Counted from the stretch's first letter, positions 8,132 through 16,525 are shown. The stretch: 44,275 nt of DNA from Chthonomonas sp. UBA2391 (GCA_002343825.1 DDSL01000114.1:12448-56722); one strand, 5' to 3'. Numbers and translations: made by a program. The notes: generated by a model not told the origin, from the sequence alone.

Positions 8132-8709
8132 GAGCGCACCTCTTCCATCTGTCGCGGATTGAGCGATTCGGCGATGCGAAGCTCGCTAAAGCTCTTGGCC
8201 CGGGTTTTCTTGATCTTCTCTTGAAGCTTCATCACGCCATAAATCAAGGCGTCGGGCGACGGTGGGCATCCGGGAACATAGACGTCCACCGGCACGACCT
8301 GGTCGGCCCCTTGGACGATCGCGTAGTTGTTATAGACTCCGCCGCTGCTCGCACAGGCGCCCATACTGATGACCCACTTGGGCTCGGGCATTTGGTCATA
8401 GATCTGCCGGAGGACGGGGGCCATTTTCTTGCTCAGTCGCCCGGCGATGATCATCACGTCGGCCTGGCGGGGCGTGGCGCGGAAAGCCTCGGATCCAAAC
8501 CGAGCCAAGTCGAAACGAGAAGCCACCGTGCACATCATTTCGATGGCGCAGCAAGCGAGTCCAAAGGTCAGTGGCCACAGCGCGTGGGCCCGAGCTTGGC
8601 TGAGCAAGGTGTCAACGGTGGTGAGCACCACACTCCCGCCTTTCTGGATATCGCCCAGAACCGGGGTGGAGCTATCGTGCAGGACGACGGTCTCAATACG
8701 CTTTGGCAT
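8128..8709 (-). CDS. nuoB: NADH-quinone oxidoreductase subunit B (cluster N2 subunit)
   Basis: This 193-residue protein carries the cysteines that bind the terminal 4Fe-4S cluster N2 of complex I: the adjacent pair C53-C54 in GLACCAIEMM, C119 in GACASSGGVYNNY and C148 in VPGCPPSPDAL. It hands electrons to quinone at the membrane interface. The ATG start is followed downstream by nuoI with a GTGA overlap. It appears to be the first gene of a two-gene unit. No other nuo gene is present in the window. Confidence 0.95.
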   Translation of the reverse strand: MPKRIETVVLHDSSTPVLGDIQKGGSVVLTTVDTLLSQARAHALWPLTFGLACCAIEMMCTVASRFDLARFGSEAFRATPRQADVMIIAGRLSKKMAPVLRQIYDQMPEPKWVISMGACASSGGVYNNYAIVQGADQVVPVDVYVPGCPPSPDALIYGVMKLQEKIKKTRAKSFSELRIAESLNPRQMEEVRS

Positions 8710-8783
8710 AACGTTCCTCTGAGTTTACTGATCCTACGTTGGGAATTGCTGATTCCTCTGTTGGAAGGCGACAACCTTCAAAA

Positions 8784-8813
8784 GGTGCCGCATGCCTGAT
8801 GGCATCCGGCACC
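8784..8813 (-). terminator. Intrinsic terminator of the YHS lipoprotein gene
   Basis: GGTGCCG-C-ATGCC pairs with GGCAT-C-CGGCACC around a TGAT loop: 12 base pairs with one internal C/C. Read on the minus strand it is followed by TTTTGAAGG. It sits 35 nt beyond the stop codon of the gene at 8848 and upstream of nuoB, separating the two units. Confidence 0.7.
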
Positions 8814-8847
8814 GAGGTGTCTCCAGTTCGTCACGAACCCCAACAGG

Positions 8848-9177
8848 TTATTTCTTGGCGTACTTGGCGGGCTCGGCCTTAAACTTTTCCGGGCAGCCGC
8901 CGCAGCAGAAGTAGTAGCGCTTCCCTTCGTAGTCCTGATAGCTGATGGCGTCCTCTTTCGACGCGATGACGCTGTTCATCACGGGGCAAAGAAGCTTGCC
9001 TTCGGCATTGGTATAGGCCACCGGTTCGGCACCACCCGCAGGGGTGGCCGGGGCCGAGGCCGACGCCTTGGTGTCGGCGGAATCGCTGGTGGATGCGGAA
9101 TCGGTAGAAGGGCTACCACAGCCAACGAGAAGGGCGAGCGCGGAGGCACTGAGCAGAGCTAGGATCCAATTCTTCAT
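8848..9177 (-). CDS. Small lipoprotein with a YHS (TRASH-like) metal-binding domain
   Basis: The 109-residue protein has a lipoprotein signal with lipobox LLVGC (Cys20), then a Ser/Ala/Thr-rich linker (about 21-50) and a YHS domain (about 55-107). The domain shows LCPVMNSVI with C64 and the paired-cysteine strand YYFCCGGCPEKF (C91, C92, C95), a pattern linked to binding of soft metals such as copper or iron. It is therefore likely an outer-envelope metal-binding protein. It has its own terminator and lies upstream of nuoB on the same strand. A functional link with complex I is not shown. Confidence 0.85.
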   Translation of the reverse strand: MKNWILALLSASALALLVGCGSPSTDSASTSDSADTKASASAPATPAGGAEPVAYTNAEGKLLCPVMNSVIASKEDAISYQDYEGKRYYFCCGGCPEKFKAEPAKYAKK

Positions 9178-9258
9178 TTCTGAGTCTCTTCCTGATGTTA
9201 GGTTACTCTTCTTCTAGCCTTGAGTTCAAGGAATAGTTCCGATCGGGGTTCGAAAGCC

Positions 9259-9297
9259 AACTGGACCCCGAAACCCTGACGGGTTCGGAGTCCAGTT
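9259..9297 (-). terminator. Long hairpin after the PEP-CTERM gene, terminator-like
   Basis: AACTGGAC at 9259 pairs with GTCCAGTT ending at 9297. The inner part (CCGAA/TTCGG, CCC/GGG) extends the stem to about 16 pairs with two interruptions. It follows the stop of the minus-strand gene at 9321. The T-run is better on the plus strand (TTTTGG) than on the minus strand (CTTTCG), so it may act in both directions. Confidence 0.5.
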
Positions 9298-9320
9298 TTG
9301 GTTGGATGAAAGGAGCCCGC

Positions 9321-10499
9321 TTAGGCCTTCTTTCGTCGTCGGAGCATCGCGGCGACGCCCAGACCGAGGGCAGCCATCGTGCCCGGCTCGGGGACGGCTT
9401 CGTAGATGCGGACGTAGTCGCCAGCGGTTCCTGCCATCGATTCGGCGACCAACAGGTATCGCTTGCCGTTGATGGTGGCCGATTGGGCGTTCAGGAACGT
9501 TTGCTGGTTGGTCGCAAAACCGGCGGCGGTGGAACCGAACTGAGCGAATCCATTCTCGGCACCGTTCAGGTTGAAGGTTCCAAAGAGTCCATCCGGGCTG
9601 ATGATCTGGATGTTGGACCGGGGCGCGAGCGTGGTGCTCATCTGGATGCTGCTGGTGAGGTATCGATCGTACTTGACTCCGCCACCATTGACGGCATCGC
9701 CGTAGCCGAGCTTTTCTTCGGCGTTGGTGGAAGCCGTACCCGGGATGTTGCTGCTCACGACCGGTCCGCTGATGGTCGAGCCACTCACGTTCCAGCCTTG
9801 GATTCCACCGGTGAAGGTACCGCGCTTGGTGAAGAGTTGGCCCGTTCCGTCCACGACCATGTCGCGGAAGCTGTTGCTGCCGCCCGGGGTCGCCGGGGCG
9901 AACGTGTAGCCGCTGGAGAACAATCCGGTCGTGGCGTCGGCAAGGTGGGCCGATCGGGGCGAGTTCCAATCCGTGTTGAAGCGAAGAGTCGTCGACATGA
10001 TGCCGGCGTTGGTCACGTGGAAGGAGTCGAATCGAGTCCCGGCAAGACCGGTGATCGCGGCGCCGTTCACATCAAAAAGAACGTTTCCAGCCGCGTCGAG
10101 TCGCTGGATCCCGTTGTCCGTCGCACCCGCGTTACCCATGCCGTAGCCATGGTAGAGGCTGTTGTTGGCCCACTGGAGCTTGGTTTGTCGGGAACCACCG
10201 GCAACGCCACCGCGCTGAGCAAAGCTCGAAGTGCTCGGCGAGGAGAGCGGGTTGCTGATCTTCACGACGCCGGTGCGCTGCGCACCGCCGGCAGAGGACC
10301 AACCGGAAAGATAGATGTTGCTTCCGTCGGAGGTGATGCCTCCAATAAAGCTACCGTGGCCGCCTTGGTTGCCGGCGACGGTCGAACCGGTAAAGAATGC
10401 CGAAACATCGATTCGAGCAACTTGCTTAAACTGGGGGGCTTGTGCGTTGGCAGCAACGACGGTGGTTGCCAGCGCCAAGACCAAAGTGGTTTTCTTCAT
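9321..10499 (-). CDS. PEP-CTERM-anchored secreted protein of unknown function
   Basis: The 392-residue protein has an N-terminal signal peptide (KKTTLVLALATTVVAANAQ) and a C-terminal PEP-CTERM sorting signal: VPEPGT, a hydrophobic segment and the basic tail RRRKKA. Such proteins are processed and anchored by an exosortase, which is not encoded in this window. The body is rich in Gly, Ser, Thr and Asn with repeated beta-strand patterns that suggest a propeller-like structure, but I recognise no catalytic motif. I chose the second of two adjacent ATGs (10499) because AGGAG lies 6 nt upstream of it. The ATG at 10502 is equally in frame. It is probably a surface protein. Confidence 0.85.
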   Translation of the reverse strand: MKKTTLVLALATTVVAANAQAPQFKQVARIDVSAFFTGSTVAGNQGGHGSFIGGITSDGSNIYLSGWSSAGGAQRTGVVKISNPLSSPSTSSFAQRGGVAGGSRQTKLQWANNSLYHGYGMGNAGATDNGIQRLDAAGNVLFDVNGAAITGLAGTRFDSFHVTNAGIMSTTLRFNTDWNSPRSAHLADATTGLFSSGYTFAPATPGGSNSFRDMVVDGTGQLFTKRGTFTGGIQGWNVSGSTISGPVVSSNIPGTASTNAEEKLGYGDAVNGGGVKYDRYLTSSIQMSTTLAPRSNIQIISPDGLFGTFNLNGAENGFAQFGSTAAGFATNQQTFLNAQSATINGKRYLLVAESMAGTAGDYVRIYEAVPEPGTMAALGLGVAAMLRRRKKA

Positions 10500-10627
10500 C
10501 ATTGACTCCTTTTGCTTTCGATGGGGAGCAGCGCTCCATGCCGAGTGGCAGGTGTGCAAGAACGGGGCCAAACTGCCCTGAAGCCTCGCTACACATACTT
10601 CCCCACTCTCCTATCGTCAAAGAAAAG

Positions 10628-10697
10628 GCGAGATGTGACTAAAATCGTCACATCTCGCTAGAATTTAGAGCCAGAACAAGTATCTGTGCTGGCTCTA
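10628..10697 (-). terminator. Two consecutive hairpins ending the dockerin-tailed gene
   Basis: The first hairpin met by minus-strand transcripts is TAGAGCCAG/CTGGCTCTA (10666-10697). The second is a perfect 12-bp stem, GCGAGATGTGAC/GTCACATCTCGC (10628-10658), followed on the minus strand by CTTTTCTTTG. They lie 13 nt beyond the stop of the gene at 10710, and the second has the features of a Rho-independent terminator. Confidence 0.7.
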
Positions 10698-10709
10698 GAC
10701 TGTCCGACC

Positions 10710-12203
10710 TTAGAATCCGTCGCCGGTCAGGTCGAAGTTGTTGCTGAGGATGATGTAGTCAAAGATCGTGACCGATCCGTCTCCATCCAAGTCAGCTTCG
10801 GCGTTGAATCCAGCGTCGCCGGTTGAGAGGTCGAAGCTGCCGCTGAGGTCGATGTAGTCGAAGATGGTGATCGAGTTGTCGCCATCGACGTCGCCATTGG
10901 TCAGGACTTGCGTCCCGACCGAGTCTCCGCTTCCGGTCAGGTTGACCACCGGAGCATTGCTGATCCAGTGAGAGGCCTTGAGTCGGAGTCGGTAGGCACC
11001 GTTGGGAGCCTTAGTAGGAACCGTGAAGGCTCCGGTCGAATCGAGAACGAACTGGGTCGTTTCGATCACATTGTCACCGGCGTCAACCAACTGAGCAGTG
11101 ACGAGTCGACCGGCGTCGGCATCGAATTCACCGAGGTCGACGGTTCCGATGATGTCTTGGGTCGCGACCGGTCCGAGGGTGATTCCGCGCAGGACTTCGG
11201 TGTTCGGGATGTCCACGAGCTTGCTCGGGGTGAGCGCCGTACCGGTGTCTTCGATCTTGATGATCTCAGCATCATCGGTCGGGTCGTTGGTTTCTCGGGT
11301 TCCGTAGAGGGTTTCGCCCACTTTGACCATGTAGCAGATCGGGGCGCCTGCGCCAGCGATTCCGGTGCTGTATTGCAGGGTCCAGATGCCGCTGGAGTTC
11401 TTGCGGAATTTCCCGACACCGATGGCGTTGGCTCCCGATCCGGTGGTGCTGGCGATATAGAGGTCGCCATCAGCTTCGAGGATCGCGGTTCGCGGGCTGG
11501 AGCTGAAGGCAAACTCGATAGTCGGGCTCACGAACGGGTTGGTCGGTTGGCCGTTAAGCTTATAGAGCGTGTTGCTTCGGATCGAACCGTTGTAGAAGTT
11601 ATCATCCGAACTGGTGTAGTAGAAGTCGCCGTTGAAGCTGAGCAGAACGCGCGACGAGGAGCCCTCGACGACGGGGACGCTCGTGGATTGGCCGACCGTG
11701 AAGTAGTCGACGCCTTGGTCACCACCGGTCATCCAGAACTGGTTGCCATCCTTGCTATAAACGAATCGGCTGGAGTCTCCACCGAGGTCGGCTTGGGGCA
11801 GGATATTCACAAATTCGGCGATCCCATTGCTGGCCATGCGGAGCACTGTTCGGGCGGCGAAGGGGCCTGGGTCGCTAACACCGGCTTCGATGTTGTAGCC
11901 CGCGGCGGTGATGAAGCGTCCATCTTCGCTGGTCCAGAGACCGCCTTCGCTATCTTCACCCCATTGGCTGGTGAACTTGACGGGGTCGCTCGCGCTGGAA
12001 GGGAGCTCGATGTCGGTACCGACTTGGTTGCCGGCAAAGTCGTACTGTCGGATCACGGTGCGCTTGGAGGTGAGTCCATCGGCATCTTCTCCGCTCACCA
12101 TGTCGGTGTCCTTCATAACCAGAACGGTGAGTAGTCCAGGTTGCAGGGAGGCAAAAGCGCCCGCTGCCAGACCCGCGAGGGCCAAGAGTGCAAGTTTCTT
12201 CAT
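10710..12203 (-). CDS. Secreted beta-rich protein with C-terminal Ig-like and dockerin-like module
   Basis: The 497-residue protein starts with a signal peptide (KKLALLALAGLAAGAFA). Residues about 20-350 are beta-rich with regularly repeated strands, possibly a propeller, with no catalytic motif recognised. Residues about 355-430 look like an Ig/CNA-B-like domain. The last 65 residues hold two Asp loops of dockerin form, DVDGDNSITIFDYI and DLDGDGSVTIFDYI, with Asp/Asn/Ser at the Ca2+-coordinating positions 1, 3, 5, 7, 9 and 12. The same Ig plus dockerin-like tail ends the subtilase encoded at 28183. The Shine-Dalgarno AGAGGAG lies 6 nt before the ATG. Confidence 0.82.
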   Translation of the reverse strand: MKKLALLALAGLAAGAFASLQPGLLTVLVMKDTDMVSGEDADGLTSKRTVIRQYDFAGNQVGTDIELPSSASDPVKFTSQWGEDSEGGLWTSEDGRFITAAGYNIEAGVSDPGPFAARTVLRMASNGIAEFVNILPQADLGGDSSRFVYSKDGNQFWMTGGDQGVDYFTVGQSTSVPVVEGSSSRVLLSFNGDFYYTSSDDNFYNGSIRSNTLYKLNGQPTNPFVSPTIEFAFSSSPRTAILEADGDLYIASTTGSGANAIGVGKFRKNSSGIWTLQYSTGIAGAGAPICYMVKVGETLYGTRETNDPTDDAEIIKIEDTGTALTPSKLVDIPNTEVLRGITLGPVATQDIIGTVDLGEFDADAGRLVTAQLVDAGDNVIETTQFVLDSTGAFTVPTKAPNGAYRLRLKASHWISNAPVVNLTGSGDSVGTQVLTNGDVDGDNSITIFDYIDLSGSFDLSTGDAGFNAEADLDGDGSVTIFDYIILSNNFDLTGDGF

Positions 12204-12225
12204 AGTTTTCTCCTCTTCTTTCGAG

Positions 12226-12248
12226 CAGGCGGACGTGAGGCCCGCCTG
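12226..12248 (-). other. Hairpin between the prepilin-like gene and the dockerin-tailed gene
   Basis: CAGGCGG (12226-12232) pairs with CCGCCTG (12242-12248) around a 9-nt loop. It lies 17 nt beyond the stop of the gene at 12266 and 22 nt before the start of the gene ending at 10710. There is no T-run on the minus strand, so it may be an RNA-processing or stability element rather than a terminator. Confidence 0.4.
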
Positions 12249-12265
12249 TCAAAACTGATGTTTGA

Positions 12266-13165
12266 TTAGTTGGCGAGCCGGCAGATCTTCTGGGCGTCTT
12301 GCTTATCGGCGACCGGAGTCCATCCGTCGCACTCCGAACCGGGGTCCACGTTGTTGTAGAACTCACCGTCTCCCCAGGCCGGGACCGACCAGTTCCAGCG
12401 ATCCGGATTCGGGTGGTTGGCCGTGAATGAGAAACGCAGATACTTGGCGTGGCCATCAAGATACAGAGTGTTGGCCCCCTCACCGTGCGCCGGCTTGCAC
12501 TGGCGCATATCGGCCGGTCGGCCTTGGCCATTGGGTCGTTCGGAGCAATTGTTGATCAGAAGCTCATCGATATCGTCGGCCCACACGTCGGGATCGCCAG
12601 ATTCAAGCACGAGATAGGTTCCGGTGAGGTCTTCCCAACTGCCTGCACTGGGCCAATAGTTGACGATATTGGCGTTGATCCCATAGTTCAGCCACACATT
12701 CACTCGGCCCTGAACCGCTGACAGCCCCCACGATCGCATGAGATCATCGCGAAACTGCGTCGTGCAAAGTGGGCGGGTAGTCAGACCGGTGTAACCGTTC
12801 AGTTCTTGCTGGATCCTATTGGTGGGGCAGGTGTAGAAGGATCCTCGGCCCTTTTGAGCGTCCTCGATCTTCACCTTGACGTAGGGCTGCAGGAGCCAGG
12901 GCCAGTAGTGCTCGGCCCAGACTTGCTTTCGGTTTGGGTCGTAGACTCGGCAGGTCTCGCCTTGCATCACGCGATCGTCGTTGTCGCCCAGGTAAAGCGT
13001 CATCGCCGTCCCCATTTGCTTCATATTGCTCAAGCAGGTCGTCTTCTGCGCGGCGGACTTGGCTTGGGCAAAAACAGGGAAGAGGATCGCCGCAAGAATC
13101 GCAATGATGGCGATGACCACCAAGAGCTCAATCAGGGTGAACCCCATCGGACGTCGATTTCGCAT
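12266..13165 (-). CDS. Type II secretion/type IV pilin-like protein with H-X9-DG motif
   Basis: The 299-residue protein has a prepilin leader MRNRRPMG cut before FTLIELLVVIAIIAILAAIL, with the conserved Glu at +5 of the mature protein, followed by an amphipathic helix and a globular domain. The C-terminal part contains H-X9-DG (a His nine residues before LDG in GEGANTLYLDGH), the signature of the large DUF1559-type pseudopilin family expanded in Planctomycetes and Armatimonadota. A prepilin peptidase encoded elsewhere would process it. It stands at the head of a possible unit with the secreted protein downstream. Confidence 0.9.
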   Translation of the reverse strand: MRNRRPMGFTLIELLVVIAIIAILAAILFPVFAQAKSAAQKTTCLSNMKQMGTAMTLYLGDNDDRVMQGETCRVYDPNRKQVWAEHYWPWLLQPYVKVKIEDAQKGRGSFYTCPTNRIQQELNGYTGLTTRPLCTTQFRDDLMRSWGLSAVQGRVNVWLNYGINANIVNYWPSAGSWEDLTGTYLVLESGDPDVWADDIDELLINNCSERPNGQGRPADMRQCKPAHGEGANTLYLDGHAKYLRFSFTANHPNPDRWNWSVPAWGDGEFYNNVDPGSECDGWTPVADKQDAQKICRLAN

Positions 13166-13194
13166 TCCGCTAGGATGATGGATCTTTGTTAACG

Positions 13195-13216
13195 TTTGGT
13201 TAAATTTTCGACCAAA
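13195..13216. promoter_or_regulatory. AT-rich dyad in the divergent prepilin/serA spacer
   Basis: TTTGGT (13195-13200) and ACCAAA (13211-13216) form an inverted repeat around an AT-rich 10-nt centre. It lies midway between the start of the minus-strand prepilin-like gene (13165) and the serA start (13261). It could be an operator or part of two back-to-back promoters, but no regulator is identified. Confidence 0.3.
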
Positions 13217-13260
13217 TGGGATCCGGGCCGGAACGGGCTTTCAAGGGTAAATTTGAATTC

Positions 13261-14469
13261 ATGAAGGTTCTGGTGGCGGACAAGTTTGAGAAGAGTGGAC
13301 TCGATGGGTTGGCGGCATTGGGGGTCGAGACGCTTTACGAACCCGACCTAAAGGATGAGGCACTGGGCGACCGGATCCGCGAGAGCGGGGCCAACGTCCT
13401 GATCGTCCGAAGCACCAAGGTGACCGAACCGATGCTGGAGGGAGCCGGGCTTGGCCTCATCATCCGGGCCGGAGCCGGTGTCAACACGATCGACGTCAAG
13501 GCCGCCAGTGCCCGCGGGATCTATGTGGCGAACTGCCCAGGCAAAAACGCCCAGGCGGTGGCCGAACTCGCCTTCGGTTTGATGCTGGCCGCAGACCGGC
13601 ACATCCCCGACAACGTGGCCGAGCTCCGCGCCGGAAAGTGGAACAAAAAGGCCTTTAGCAAAGCCCGCGGGCTCTATGGCCGAACACTCGGCCTGATCGG
13701 AATGGGCAAGATCAGTCAAGAAATGATCCCCCGAGCCAAGGCTTTTGGCATGAACGTGGTCGCCTTTAGCCGTTGGATGACCCCCGAGGTCGCGGCGACG
13801 CTCGGCATTGGACGAGCCCAAACGGTGAAAGAACTCGCCGAGCAAAGCGACTTCGTTTCGGTCCACGTCTCGCTGACGCCGGACACTCGTGGAATGCTTG
13901 GGGCCGAGTTCTTCGGCGCGCTACGCTCTGGGTCCGTTTTTGTGAACACTAGTCGGGCCGAGGTCGTGGATCAGACGGCGCTCGAATCGGCCGTCGATTC
14001 AGGCCGAGTCGTGGCCGGTCTGGACGTTTTTGAAGGTGAACCGGCGGGCGGCGAGGGGACCTACGAAGGTTCGCTGCGCGAAAAGGCCGGGGTCTATTGC
14101 ACCCACCACATCGGAGCCTCGACCGATCAGGCCCAAGAGGCGGTCGCAAGCGAAACCGTGCGAATTGTACGGGAATACAAGAACACCGGACTCGCTCCGA
14201 ACCTGGTGAACGTCGGCGGAAAGAGTGACCACGCAACCCACCTCGTCGTGGTTCGACACCAAGACCGCGTCGGCGTGCTGGCCCACGTGCTGACGATTCT
14301 GCGCGATGAGGGCGTGAATGTCCAGGAGATGGAGAACATCATCCTCGGCGGAGCCCAAGCCGCCATCGCCCAAATCGCGGTGGACAAAGAACTCAGCCCC
14401 GCCGGAGCCGCTCGGATCAAGCTGAACGAGCACGTCTTCGACTGCAGCGTTTTGCCGATTAGGGGTTAG
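13261..14469 (+). CDS. serA: D-3-phosphoglycerate dehydrogenase (2-hydroxyacid dehydrogenase with ACT domain)
   Basis: The 402-residue cytosolic enzyme oxidises 3-phosphoglycerate to 3-phosphohydroxypyruvate with NAD+, the first step of serine synthesis. The substrate/catalytic domain contains RAGAGVNTIDVKAA, the NAD-binding turn LGLIGMGKIS, the catalytic Arg in NTSRAEVVD, Glu in DVFEGEPA and His in THHIGAST. A C-terminal ACT domain (about 330-400) suggests feedback control by serine. The third Gly of the usual GxGxxG turn is Ser. I chose the ATG at 13261 because it gives the normal N-terminus MKVLVADKF. The last two codons and the TAG stop lie inside the downstream heptamer repeat. No other serine-pathway gene is nearby. 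Confidence 0.9.
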   Translation: MKVLVADKFEKSGLDGLAALGVETLYEPDLKDEALGDRIRESGANVLIVRSTKVTEPMLEGAGLGLIIRAGAGVNTIDVKAASARGIYVANCPGKNAQAVAELAFGLMLAADRHIPDNVAELRAGKWNKKAFSKARGLYGRTLGLIGMGKISQEMIPRAKAFGMNVVAFSRWMTPEVAATLGIGRAQTVKELAEQSDFVSVHVSLTPDTRGMLGAEFFGALRSGSVFVNTSRAEVVDQTALESAVDSGRVVAGLDVFEGEPAGGEGTYEGSLREKAGVYCTHHIGASTDQAQEAVASETVRIVREYKNTGLAPNLVNVGGKSDHATHLVVVRHQDRVGVLAHVLTILRDEGVNVQEMENIILGGAQAAIAQIAVDKELSPAGAARIKLNEHVFDCSVLPIRG

Positions 14470-14598
14470 GGGTTAGGGGCAAGGAGTTAGGAGTTAGGAG
14501 TTAGGAGTTAGGGGTGAGGGGTGAGGTTCGGAGGGTCTTGATCCCTACCTAGATCCCAGTTCCTACCACCTACAACCTAACCCCTAACTCCTAACCCC
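14462..14598. repeat. Telomere-like 7-bp tandem repeats with an inverted copy
   Basis: Nine consecutive 7-bp units run from 14462 to 14524: GGGGTTA twice, GGGGCAA, GGAGTTA four times, then GGGGTGA twice. After about 50 nt, three units in reverse complement follow (14576-14598, CCTAACC...CTAACCCC). The two arms can pair into a long stem, so the element may terminate both convergent genes. The G-rich strand also has the spacing needed for a G-quadruplex. The serA stop codon is made by the first unit, and the array ends 7 nt before the mdh stop. Confidence 0.9.
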
Positions 14599-14604
14599 AG
14601 CCAA

Positions 14605-15531
14605 CTACTGGATCTGGGCGAAGACGTCCTTCAGCGATTGGGCGGACTTGTGGAGTCCTTCCTTTTCGGCTTCGCTCACAGCGGGTTCCAGGATATCGAC
14701 GACGCCATGGCGGCCGACGCGGGTCGGTAGCGAGAGCGAGATGTCGCTGATCCCCAGTTTTCCGGTTTGGACCGCGCTGACGGGCAGGATCGCGCCTTGG
14801 TCGAGGCACATGGCTTCGACGACTTCCTTGATCGAGATCCCGACCGCGCGTCCGGCTCCACCCTTCAGGCGGATGACCTCTGCGCCCGACTTCTTCGTCT
14901 TGTCGAAGATCTCTGCGGCAACCGTCTCGCTGAAGCCGGGGAGGCTGCTCAGAGGCACGCCGGCGACGGTCGCGCTGCTCCAGACGGGGACCATTGTGTC
15001 GCCGTGCTCGCCTAGGATGAGCGCCTTGACGTCGGTTGCGCCGACGCTAAAGTGGTCGGCGAGCATCGAGCGGAACCGGCAGGTGTCGAGGACGGTGCCG
15101 AGGCCGATGACTTGGCTTTCGGGCAGGATGCCACTCTTGGCCGCGAGGTGGGTGAGGATGTCGACGGGGTTGGAGACGACGCAGATGGTTGCGCCATCGG
15201 CCAGTTTGCACCCCTTCAGCGATTCGAGGATCTGCTTGAAGAGTCCGACGTTTCGGTTGATGAGTTCCAGCCGGCTCTCATCTGGCTTGCGCCGCAGTCC
15301 GGCGGTGATGACGACACAGTCGCTGCCATTGACGACGTCGTAGTCGCCGCTGGTGATCTTCTGACTGCTGGTCAGCGCCGATCCGTGGCGGATGTCGAGT
15401 GCCTCGCCGTCGGCCATATCGCGATTGGCGTCCACCAACGCGATCTCACTGACAATTCCTCCGAGTTGCAAAGCAAAGGCCGCGTCGCTTCCGACCCGGC
15501 CTCCGCCACCGATAATACTGACCTTGTACAT
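14605..15531 (-). CDS. mdh: Malate dehydrogenase (LDH/MDH family)
   Basis: The 308-residue NAD-dependent enzyme interconverts malate and oxaloacetate. It shows a glycine-rich NAD loop IGGGGRVGS near the N-terminus, an acidic residue after strand 2 (VDAN), the active-site loop TAGLRRKPDESR with Arg81 at the position that separates malate (Arg) from lactate (Gln) enzymes, the Asp-Arg region LDTCRFR and the catalytic His in GEHGDTMVP (H176). The Arg makes malate the likely substrate. The neighbouring DES, instead of the usual GMS of this MDH branch, leaves a little doubt. It converges with serA across the repeat element. Confidence 0.9.
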   Translation of the reverse strand: MYKVSIIGGGGRVGSDAAFALQLGGIVSEIALVDANRDMADGEALDIRHGSALTSSQKITSGDYDVVNGSDCVVITAGLRRKPDESRLELINRNVGLFKQILESLKGCKLADGATICVVSNPVDILTHLAAKSGILPESQVIGLGTVLDTCRFRSMLADHFSVGATDVKALILGEHGDTMVPVWSSATVAGVPLSSLPGFSETVAAEIFDKTKKSGAEVIRLKGGAGRAVGISIKEVVEAMCLDQGAILPVSAVQTGKLGISDISLSLPTRVGRHGVVDILEPAVSEAEKEGLHKSAQSLKDVFAQIQ

Positions 15532-15627
15532 AGTGTTCTCTGGGATCCTGGGGTGTCGAAACAGCCCGGTGTTCTGCTTAGAATTATGGCCCAGAGGTCG
15601 ATAGACGGGCCGGAGGAGGTCCAGCGA

Positions 15628-16494
15628 TTACTGGAGATCCCAGAGATAAGTCTGTTGATCGAAGATCGCGCCGGCCCAGTTCGACTCCACTCGGCAACCG
15701 TTGGCAAGGCGGTTGGGCTCGATAAGGACCGCCCGGCCGTCGAGCGTCAGCATGTGGAGTTTCCCTCCGTGCCACCCCCAAGCCCCGCCGAAGGTCGTCT
15801 CGTTGACAGATTCCTCTTCGGGGTCGACGAGCCATCCATTGTCTCGACCGGCCGGTCCGGCTCCAGGAATGGTATCGACGAAGGTGGCATTTGCTCGGAC
15901 GTAGCGGCACGGAGGTTCGGCCACATAGTTCCCCCCGCCGAAGGTCGCTCCGCCTCGGACTTCCCAAACTGTTTCCACCCAGCCGATCGTGTTTGCCGGT
16001 GCACCAACCTGAGAAGCCTTCACCGGCGAGAAGAACATCGTTGAACCATTCCGGACGACGGGGGAGAGGTTGTAGCTGTTGTAGCCTAGGTTGGCCCGCT
16101 CGGCGACGGCATAGAACCGTGAGTTGGAATCGGCGAGCGAGAGATCCGCGTTAAAGCGGGTGTCCGGACGCGGACGTTCGGACTTGTCCGCCGGGCACGC
16201 CCAAAGACGCGAGTCCTTGAGATACGGCAAAAGAAGCTGAGGCCAGAGCCGGTCTTGAGTTGCCGAATCCGGACTTCGATTGACCTGGTAGCCCACCATC
16301 GGATAGCCGTCGTCGTACTCGTTCTGGTAGAGGGTGACGGCCAAGAAGACCTGCTTCATCCGGCTGGCACACGAGGACCGATCAACTGAAGCACGAGCCG
16401 ACTGGAACACAGGGAAAAGGACAGCGGCAAGGATAACAAGAATTGTCATTGCCACCAAGAGCTCGGTTATGGTGAAGGCTCTTCGGCTCCGCAT
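15628..16494 (-). CDS. Prepilin-like protein with H-X9-DG motif (second copy)
   Basis: The 288-residue protein has a short basic leader MRSRRA and then FTITELLVAMTILVILAAVLFPVF, a type IV pilin N-terminus with Glu at +5. The globular part has scattered aromatic residues and ends with H-X9-DG (WGWHGGKLHMLTLDG). It belongs to the same family as the protein at 12266 but is clearly divergent from it. I chose the ATG at 16494 because the leader then has normal length. It lies 31 nt downstream of the acetyltransferase gene and may be in the same transcript. Confidence 0.87.
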   Translation of the reverse strand: MRSRRAFTITELLVAMTILVILAAVLFPVFQSARASVDRSSCASRMKQVFLAVTLYQNEYDDGYPMVGYQVNRSPDSATQDRLWPQLLLPYLKDSRLWACPADKSERPRPDTRFNADLSLADSNSRFYAVAERANLGYNSYNLSPVVRNGSTMFFSPVKASQVGAPANTIGWVETVWEVRGGATFGGGNYVAEPPCRYVRANATFVDTIPGAGPAGRDNGWLVDPEEESVNETTFGGAWGWHGGKLHMLTLDGRAVLIEPNRLANGCRVESNWAGAIFDQQTYLWDLQ

Positions 16495-16525
16495 CGTTGC
16501 GTGTTCGCTAGGACTTTCTCTTATC

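Noticed and set aside
9306..10505. Long plus-strand frame of 399 codons
   Set aside because: It lies antisense to the PEP-CTERM gene, which has a signal peptide and sorting tail. The frame is Gly/Val/Arg-rich without domains, a by-product of GC-rich codon use.
10908..12134. Plus-strand frame of 408 codons
   Set aside because: It is a mirror frame of the dockerin-tailed gene, Asp/Gly/Val-rich with no motif or signal. The opposite strand has clear Ca2+ loops.
14462..14526. Possible CRISPR array
   Set aside because: The units are 7 bp, contiguous and without spacers, and no cas gene is present.
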